This document shows, piece by piece, positions 6,432 through 11,141 of a stretch of DNA of 12,962 nt (within the stretch, counting starts at the first letter, position 1; every line of letters begins with the position of its first letter). The position numbers and the translations under genes are program-made. Source of the DNA: Promethearchaeota archaeon (GTDB taxonomy: Archaea > Asgardarchaeota > Lokiarchaeia > Sigynarchaeales > SOKP01); the NCBI GenBank assembly GCA_030620005.1, contig JAUXAJ010000131.1:1-12962 (forward strand), in the 5' to 3' direction. The notes beneath the pieces are model-generated. The model had not been told where the DNA came from. It did no database searches and saw nothing but the letters and a program-made list of their open reading frames with translations.

Positions 6432-6866
6432 ATACCAATTATTAGTTTTTCTGCAAATTCTTCTCTACTTGAATTTATTAATAAATTAGTCAGAAAAAAT
6501 CATTATGAAAATAAATCAAAATTAATCAGGGACGCATTATTACGACTAATGTCGACAATTCCCGATTCCCTGGACGAGACGGGAATTAGCACTATTGAAA
6601 GCATTTTTTTACCAACAACTAAAAGCATTGTTGGCAACATGGTAATTAGTTTCTCATTAAAAGACAGTTTATCAATTCAGAAACGAATCAATAGAATTGA
6701 AGACTTTTATAAAGACCAAATTGTTAGCAAGAATCAGCACTTCATTTCTCACCATGCTGTAATTTTTATCATTTTTGAAGGTTTAGTGCAAGATTTTCAA
6801 AAACTCGTTGTTGAAATAAACAGCATTAAGGAAATAAGTAATTTTAGATACATGATTTTAAAATAA
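6432..6866 (+). CDS. NikR-like ribbon-helix-helix regulator, apparent ATA start
   Basis: The frame is open from 6393. From 6432 it encodes 144 residues that begin with a ribbon-helix-helix DNA-binding domain: the IPIISFSAN strand, then helices through NKSKLIRDALLRLM (residues 27-40). The C-terminal part (about 65-144) follows the NikR ACT-like domain layout, with VGNMVISFSLKD, a helix and NQHFISHHAVIFIIFEG. Only part of the NikR nickel site is kept: a His is present at the first ligand position, but the second His and the Cys are not clearly matched, so it is probably not a nickel sensor. No ATG, GTG or TTG occurs in frame before 6549, which lies after the DNA-binding domain. The ATA at 6432 sits where the family has its first Met and has a Shine-Dalgarno site at proper spacing. 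Either ATA is the start, or an ATG was recently lost and the gene is decaying. Confidence 0.55.
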   Translation: MPIISFSANSSLLEFINKLVRKNHYENKSKLIRDALLRLMSTIPDSLDETGISTIESIFLPTTKSIVGNMVISFSLKDSLSIQKRINRIEDFYKDQIVSKNQHFISHHAVIFIIFEGLVQDFQKLVVEINSIKEISNFRYMILK

Positions 6867-6894
6867 ACTTCTATTTCTATTTATTGTTACGATA

Positions 6895-6970
6895 TGCAGT
6901 CAAACCCGCCATGAAAGTGGGTGCGAACTCGTAGGAAACTACTGACTTTATTTAGGCAGTAGTAGTTCAT
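6895..6970 (+). ncRNA. Orphan IS200/IS605 right-end or TnpB omega-RNA-like structure
   Basis: Three consecutive stems are visible. ACCCGC (6904-6909) pairs with GTGGGT (6917-6922). GTAG-GAAA-CTAC (6931-6942) is a GNRA-capped hairpin. ACTACTG (6938-6944) could alternatively pair with CAGTAGT (6957-6963), and AGTTCAT follows. The order GTGGGTGCGAACTC, small GAAA hairpin, then a larger hairpin ending GTAGTTCAT is what I remember of right ends and guide-RNA scaffolds of archaeal IS200/IS605 elements. No tnpA or tnpB is present here, so this would be a solitary end, a minimal non-autonomous element, or a domesticated guide RNA. The rest of 6867-7084 is AT-rich spacer. Confidence 0.45.
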
Positions 6971-7084
6971 CTATATTAAAATTGAAATACAATCGTAAAC
7001 ATTAATTTTTTATATGAATTAAATAGACTTAATGTAAAACTTGTATTATTAAAATCATAAAAAATTCACCTCAGATGTAACATC

Positions 7085-7444
7085 ATGGGAAAAAATAAGT
7101 ATGGTAAAAGCTTCAAGCAAAAAGGACAAGCAACTAAAGGTTCTGGAAAGAAAGGAGGTGCACCCATTAAAAACAGCAAGATTAAAGCAAGTCATATCTT
7201 AGTAGATAAGTATAAGAAGGCACAGGAGATTTACGAAGATTTACAAGCTGGAGAAAACTTTGAAATGCTAGCTAGACAATACTCAACTTGTTCAAGTAAA
7301 AGTAAAGGTGGAAATTTAGGCCAATTTCCAAAAGGAAAGATGGTATCCGAGTTCTGGAATGCTTGCACTAAATTACGAATCGGTGAAATTTCTCAACCCG
7401 TAAAAATTCAATATGGATACCATGTTATAAAGCGAACCGGTTAA
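7085..7444 (+). CDS. Parvulin-type peptidyl-prolyl cis/trans isomerase
   Basis: This 119-residue cytoplasmic protein is expected to isomerise peptidyl-prolyl bonds. The parvulin domain (about 32-118) keeps the usual active-site positions: H37 in ASHILV, C69 in YSTCSS, M86 and F90 in KGKMVSEF, and H113 in YGYHVI, with GGNLG at 76-80. These line up with Pin1 H59, C113, M130, F134 and H157. Residues 1-31 are basic and glycine-rich (KGSGKKGG) and look disordered, much like the N-terminal extension of eukaryotic Par14 (PIN4), which binds nucleic acid. Single-domain archaeal parvulins such as CsPinA lack such an extension as far as I know. The ATG at 7085 has no clear Shine-Dalgarno site. The gene is convergent with the tRNA gene 11 bp beyond its stop. 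Confidence 0.9.
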   Translation: MGKNKYGKSFKQKGQATKGSGKKGGAPIKNSKIKASHILVDKYKKAQEIYEDLQAGENFEMLARQYSTCSSKSKGGNLGQFPKGKMVSEFWNACTKLRIGEISQPVKIQYGYHVIKRTG

Positions 7445-7469
7445 AAAAAAGAAAGTAGCCCAGGACGGA

Positions 7470-7509
7470 TATTTGCCAATTACACGATACGAAGTTACGC
7501 GCAATTCGT
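7470..7509 (-). other. tRNA intron in the T-loop (position 59/60), 40 nt
   Basis: A bulge-helix-bulge fits. The T stem is the outer helix and exon TTCG pairs with intron CAAA (three of four pairs). Bulge AAA follows on the 5' strand and bulge TAT on the 3' strand. The inner helix is CGAATTGCGCG with CGTGTAATTGG (one mismatch, two G-U). Cutting after the second base of each bulge restores TTCGAAT. Position 59/60 is among the noncanonical intron sites reported for archaeal tRNAs. Confidence 0.7.
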
Positions 7510-7522
7510 TTCGAACCGTCGT

Positions 7523-7552
7523 TTCCTCCGAGGAAAAATGTAATTCCCTCGT
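7523..7552 (-). other. tRNA intron in the variable loop (position 45/46), 30 nt
   Basis: The inner helix CGAGGGAA/TTTCCTCG (eight pairs, one G-U) is flanked by bulges AGA and AAA. The short helix CCTA/GAGG pairs three of four bases, and no outer helix is visible, so this is a relaxed half motif. Cutting after the second base of each bulge joins AG to AC and restores the variable loop AGAC before the T stem. The exact cut is inferred, because ACGA is repeated at both ends. Confidence 0.6.
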
Positions 7553-7630
7553 CTTAGGGTTCAGGGCCCCAAATGATTGACCACTACACTACTGGGCTAA
7601 AGTTCAGTAATTTCAACAACTACACTTAGC

Positions 7631-7645
7631 AATATATACTTAAAA
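7631..7645 (-). promoter_or_regulatory. TATA box of the tRNA gene
   Basis: On the minus strand TTTAAGTATATATT lies centred about 38 bp before the mature tRNA 5' end, consistent with a start site roughly 10 nt upstream and a short leader removed by RNase P. Confidence 0.5.
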
Positions 7646-7724
7646 AAGTGCATTTTAATTAAAATAATTTGTGTTTCAAAATTTGTAAGTATTAAGAATT
7701 CTAATTCACGAGCTAAGAAATGAG

Positions 7725-8003
7725 GTGATTATATTTATCCGGGGTACAAATCTTTCAGAAAACAGCGGATATTGAAAAGTTGCTGATAATACAATACAAA
7801 TCAATTTTGATTACTACTTGCATTGTCATTATACCAAATATATCCAACGAGGCGCTTATAGGATTTATTCTGATGATATCGATGAGCTAAAAATTGTTGA
7901 AGTGTCGTTCCTTAATCTAAATAATTCCATATTATCGATAATCACGAACAGATTTCTAAAAGTAAAAATATTAAAGATTAATTGGAATGATAAAACTCTT
8001 TAG
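7725..8003 (+). pseudogene. ORF interrupted by one TGA, unknown
   Basis: From a GTG at 7725 (or ATA at 7731, which follows GAGGTGAT at 7722-7729) the frame is open to a TAG at 8001-8003, except for a TGA at 7773-7775. The part after the TGA is protein-like (for example YTKYIQRGAYRIYSDD) and runs 75 codons. A TTG at 7818 could start a 61-residue version, but it has no ribosome site. No family is recognised. It is most likely a decayed gene; read-through or recoding is possible but unsupported. TGA is used as a normal stop by aCPSF1 in this window. Confidence 0.3.
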
Positions 8004-8600
8004 ATCGTCGTAAAAAAACGAAAAAATACAAGCTAATGAATAAAATTCATTATCACCAAGAAACGGAATTTCATTTTTAAAGAAAAATACTATGAGGCTG
8101 TAGTTGGAATGGGGAATTGTAATTTTTTATAATAAAGATTAGAATTTTTATACCAAAATTAAGTTAAATTTTTATCTATGTAATTCTTCTTTATTACTTG
8201 GATTATATACAGCTTGGAAGGATATAAAAAATTTTCAGTTCAAAAAATCTAATTTTTTAAAACTCGTTTGGTACGCTCCAACGAGTGAGAACAAACCCCG
8301 TGAAGGAGTTTTCTATAACAAGACTCTTCGGGAAACAAAGTAACTGAAAAAAAACCCGTAAAAAAATTTAAAGACTGAAAAAAAAAAACAAAAAAACTTC
8401 TTATTATCCTTCCGTATATAATCCTCCTGTTATTAATTACCTCATAAACACTACGATTTTTAGTTAATAAGAAAATTAGAGAATTAAAGCAAAAGAGATA
8501 AACCTATTTCAATGTAAATTCGTCTAATTACTGAAAATAAAAAAGTTGAAAATAAAAAATTTCAAACCAAAATGTCCAAATTTTAATTTACGATAGTTTA
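8004..8600. other. Gene-poor AT-rich region
   Basis: No coding frame is convincing. It holds an 8-bp hairpin at 8034-8052 (TAATGAAT-AAA-ATTCATTA) just after the interrupted ORF, the two-hairpin candidate RNA at 8262-8337, and A-rich tracts around 8345-8396. On the minus strand there are U-rich tracts at about 8540-8559 that may end the dGTPase transcript. Confidence 0.5.
8262..8340 (+). ncRNA. Candidate two-hairpin structured RNA
   Basis: Hairpin 1: ACTCGTT (8262-8268) with AACGAGT (8280-8286), extended by GG/CC around loop TACGCT with one bulged T. Hairpin 2: CCCG...AAG...AGT (8297-8309) with ACTCTTCGGG (8323-8332), ten pairs with small bulges. AGAACA (8288-8293) between the hairpins fits the H-box pattern ANANNA, and ACA at 8335-8337 follows the second, a layout recalling H/ACA guide RNAs. 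No clear pseudouridylation pocket or kink-turn is seen. The strand is uncertain, and the region is richer in G+C than its surroundings. Confidence 0.3.
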
Positions 8601-9788
8601 CTAGGATGAGCTAAATTTTTCGTAAATCTCACTAAAATATTTATCACTCATGCCGCTTAAATAATCTCTAACAATAAGCATTAATTTTTTCTCTTTTTTA
8701 AGCGGCTCAAAATAAGTACTATATTCTTTAGTATCGATATATTCGATATGATCCTTGAATATGGGTGCATCGTAATTTTCTTCTTTTAAATCACTTAAAG
8801 AGCGTTTAAAAATTAAATAGAACTTCTTTTTTAATTCTTCATAAAATGTAGAATCTCTTTTTAGATATATGCTATTATAATTGAAACTCTTTAATTGCTT
8901 TAAACTGTCAAAAATTTCTTCACTATATCCTATCGTATCATTATCCAATGAGAAATTTAGAAGGTCCATTATTAAGATATTCATAATTTTTCTATTTGTA
9001 TCTCCAAGAACCTTTTTACATTCTTCAGGAATATCACGCCTTTTTATAAATTTTAAAAGAATTGCGTCTTCAATATCACGGCCAATATAAGCAATCATGT
9101 CTGAAAATCTTACAGCAATCGCTTCATATGTTTGAGGCACACGCTTAATTTTATTTTCGTTAAAGCAATCCTCATATTCTTTGAAATGATCTTGCCAATT
9201 TTTTCCATTAATTTTCACAGGTTTTAACTTTTGTTCATTTATTTCTCCATCATGACAAAGGACACCATCCAATGTTTGTAAAGTTAAATTAAGCCCTCTT
9301 GCCGGTTCCTTCGGGAAACGTTTTTCAAGATAGGATAGCCATCTAACACTTTGAGCATTATGCATGAAACCTCCCATATTATTTTTTCTGCTAATTTCAT
9401 CTAATATTTCTCCCCCTGGATGCCCATAACAAGAGTGTCCAATGTCATGTGCCAATGCAATTGCTTCAATCAAGTCTGTATTTAATTTTAACACTCTTCC
9501 AATTTGACGGCTAATCCTTGAAACAAGAATAACATGCAAACTTCTGTGGCTGATATTGGCGTTATTAATATCAAAAAAGACCTGTGATTTGTCTATATAT
9601 CTCGCATACGCTTTTGAATGGACTATTCTATCAACATCCCTAAAAAAGGGAGGTCTAATATCTGAATATACCTTGTAATCTTCATCTTCTTGAAATCTAA
9701 TAGCTTGTGAATCTAAAATTCCAAGTGGGCCGATTTCAGAATTTCTCGTTAACCTTTTTCGAAATTGATCTATTTTTTCCGTATTCAT
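8601..9788 (-). CDS. dGTPase-type HD-domain dNTP triphosphohydrolase
   Basis: This 395-residue soluble enzyme is expected to hydrolyse a dNTP to the deoxynucleoside and triphosphate. The N-terminal half carries the dGTPase signature order: RDVDRIVHSKAYARYIDKSQVF (49-70), NISHRSLHVILVSRISRQIGR with H81, the HD motif AHDIGHSCYGHPGGEI (H114, D115, H118, H123), FMHNAQSVRW (H143, N144), LCHDGE (178-182), and SDMIAYIGRDIEDA with the last metal-ligand Asp (D230). The RIvHSkA and AHDIGH...GHPGGE motifs set it apart from SAMHD1-like and RelA-type HD proteins. Length is within the range of short dGTPases. It may balance dNTP pools or limit virus replication, but context does not decide. It is a single minus-strand gene; a TATA-like ATTATATATTAAATTTAA (9848-9831) lies about 50 bp upstream of its ATG. 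Confidence 0.88.
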   Translation of the reverse strand: MNTEKIDQFRKRLTRNSEIGPLGILDSQAIRFQEDEDYKVYSDIRPPFFRDVDRIVHSKAYARYIDKSQVFFDINNANISHRSLHVILVSRISRQIGRVLKLNTDLIEAIALAHDIGHSCYGHPGGEILDEISRKNNMGGFMHNAQSVRWLSYLEKRFPKEPARGLNLTLQTLDGVLCHDGEINEQKLKPVKINGKNWQDHFKEYEDCFNENKIKRVPQTYEAIAVRFSDMIAYIGRDIEDAILLKFIKRRDIPEECKKVLGDTNRKIMNILIMDLLNFSLDNDTIGYSEEIFDSLKQLKSFNYNSIYLKRDSTFYEELKKKFYLIFKRSLSDLKEENYDAPIFKDHIEYIDTKEYSTYFEPLKKEKKLMLIVRDYLSGMSDKYFSEIYEKFSSS

Positions 9789-10038
9789 TAATTTAACTAA
9801 TAATCTTCAATATGGATAATATGAAAAATTTTAAATTTAATATATAATATCGCATTTTTGTTTTTATTACCACAAGAAATTTATTGATAAAATTCCTACC
9901 AAAAAACTATTACTGCCGACTAGTCGTCAACTCTTAAAAAAAGTGCAAAAATCAGGATTTGGAAAAAAATTATTAGTCTCTTTTCTTGACAACTGCCGTT
10001 ACATCAGTAATAATTATTGAACTCTTTTGGTTTACTTT
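9789..10038. other. Intergenic region with palindrome and minus-strand U tracts
   Basis: It holds the dGTPase promoter, the perfect 10-bp palindrome CGACTAGTCG at 9917-9926, a direct repeat ACTGCCG (9912-9918 and 9992-9998), and minus-strand U tracts near 9937-9943 and 9963-9969 that may terminate the ferredoxin-type gene. Confidence 0.35.
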
Positions 10039-10980
10039 TTAAAAAGTAATGCTAAGTGCGTCGTATGGGCACGATTCTATGCATTTCATGCAAAAATTGC
10101 ATTCACCATTGCCCGTGAAAAATTCAAAATCAAAATCTAAAATTCTTATCTGTTTCGGGCATTTTTTTTCACAAATCCCGCAACCAGCCCTTCCCACGCA
10201 CCTAACAGGGCTTCTTCTAAGTTTTATAAAGGAATAATCGCCTAAGAAAGAATTAACAGCACCTAAAGGACAAAAATATTTACAGTACACTCTTGGATAC
10301 CATACCGAGACGACGATTAATATCAAGTAAAAAGCAATTCTAAAGAAGATCCAAAAGTCCGAAAAAAAAGCCTCTACATTGGCGGCTTCCCAACTTTCTT
10401 TTATCAGGTTTGGAAAGAATACAAAAATAAATTCTGATAGGGAAAAATATCCAAGGGGTTTTTTAGCTGTATCTCCCAAATTTTCCTTGTATTCCTCATA
10501 AAAATCCATGTTTACAGTTCTTAAATATCCCAAAGGGATAATTATTATTATATTTAGGAATATCATTAATTTTTTCACCTTTAACATGGTACCATGCGTG
10601 TTTCTTCCAACAGTCTTTTTATTCTTTGTAGGGATTGCCGCGCACCCATCTTGAATTGTACCTATAGGACAAATCCACCCGCAAAAAAACCTATTTGTAA
10701 ATAAAACGATCAAAACAAGAACTCCAATAAGAAATACGGGAAATTTTCCTTCAGCAATAATGTAGAAAACATATTCCAAAATTCCTGCTCCATCTGAAAC
10801 AGGATTTCGAGGGGAGTTTAAAATAGGTAGAACTCTCACTAAACCCGCAAAAGTTTCTAAATTAATTGAAAAAATTAGTTCCAACAATCCATAATTTATA
10901 AAAATGAAAAATAGAATTTGCACTATTCGTCTAGCAACTGTATATGGATGTTCTTTAAAATAGGTTTTTTTAATCTTCAT
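10039..10980 (-). CDS. NapH-like membrane [4Fe-4S] polyferredoxin
   Basis: This 313-residue integral membrane iron-sulfur protein probably relays electrons at the membrane. Hydrophobic spans lie near 17-37, 78-97, 138-154 and 211-229. Two CxxxCP motifs sit at membrane borders: FFCGWICPIG (C100, C104) and YCKYFCPLG (C233, C237), typical of the Fer4_5 domain in NapH, NosR and CcoG relatives. The C-terminal tail (258-313) carries two ferredoxin clusters: C261, C267, C270 and C274 (an altered spacing, x5-x2-x3) and C294, C297, C300 and C304 (standard CxxCxxCxxxCP). The order membrane core then 2[4Fe-4S] fits NapH-type quinol dehydrogenase subunits. No oxidoreductase partner is nearby, so the donor and acceptor are unknown. 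The ATG at 10980 gives a normal basic N-terminus (MKIKK) ahead of the first span. Confidence 0.85.
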   Translation of the reverse strand: MKIKKTYFKEHPYTVARRIVQILFFIFINYGLLELIFSINLETFAGLVRVLPILNSPRNPVSDGAGILEYVFYIIAEGKFPVFLIGVLVLIVLFTNRFFCGWICPIGTIQDGCAAIPTKNKKTVGRNTHGTMLKVKKLMIFLNIIIIIPLGYLRTVNMDFYEEYKENLGDTAKKPLGYFSLSEFIFVFFPNLIKESWEAANVEAFFSDFWIFFRIAFYLILIVVSVWYPRVYCKYFCPLGAVNSFLGDYSFIKLRRSPVRCVGRAGCGICEKKCPKQIRILDFDFEFFTGNGECNFCMKCIESCPYDALSITF

Positions 10981-11071
10981 GAAATTTCTACTTACAACAA
11001 GAATTCTTAATAATTAAAATAATTAATCTTTAAAATATGAATATGTTATTTATTATCTTATTCTTGATATT

Positions 11072-11118
11072 ATTTTGTTTTTTTCAAACAAAATTTTAAA
11101 TTATTAAAATTAAAAAAA
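11072..11118 (-). terminator. U tract and hairpin after aCPSF1
   Basis: On the minus strand a run of seven T (11118-11112) begins 24 bp after the aCPSF1 stop. It is followed by U-rich sequence and a 9-bp hairpin (ATTTTGTTT at 11072-11080 with AAACAAAAT at 11086-11094). U-rich 3' ends are the known archaeal termination signal and the site recognised by aCPSF1 itself. Confidence 0.45.
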
Positions 11119-11141
11119 GAATGAGAATTGTAAAATAAATA

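Larger units (their letters stand above)
7456..7598 (-). tRNA. tRNA-Gln(CTG) with two introns
   Basis: The acceptor stem is AGCCCAG (7598-7592) with CTGGGCT (7463-7457) and A73 at 7456; CCA is not encoded. The D arm GTGTAGTGGTCAATCAT matches archaeal tRNA-Gln. The anticodon stem is TGGGG/CCCTA with loop CCCTGAA and anticodon CTG at 7564-7562. The T stem GACGG (7520-7516) pairs with CCGTC (7468-7464). Removing two insertions of 30 and 40 nt leaves exactly 73 nt with a normal AGAC variable loop and a TTCGAAT T-loop. Position 33 is C (7565) instead of the near-universal U, which is odd for an elongator tRNA. Exons are 7598-7553, 7522-7510 and 7469-7456. Confidence 0.85.

Noticed and set aside
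8345..8396. A-rich repeats as a replication origin
   Set aside because: They are simple A tracts with no origin-box-like inverted repeats and no Orc1/Cdc6 gene nearby.
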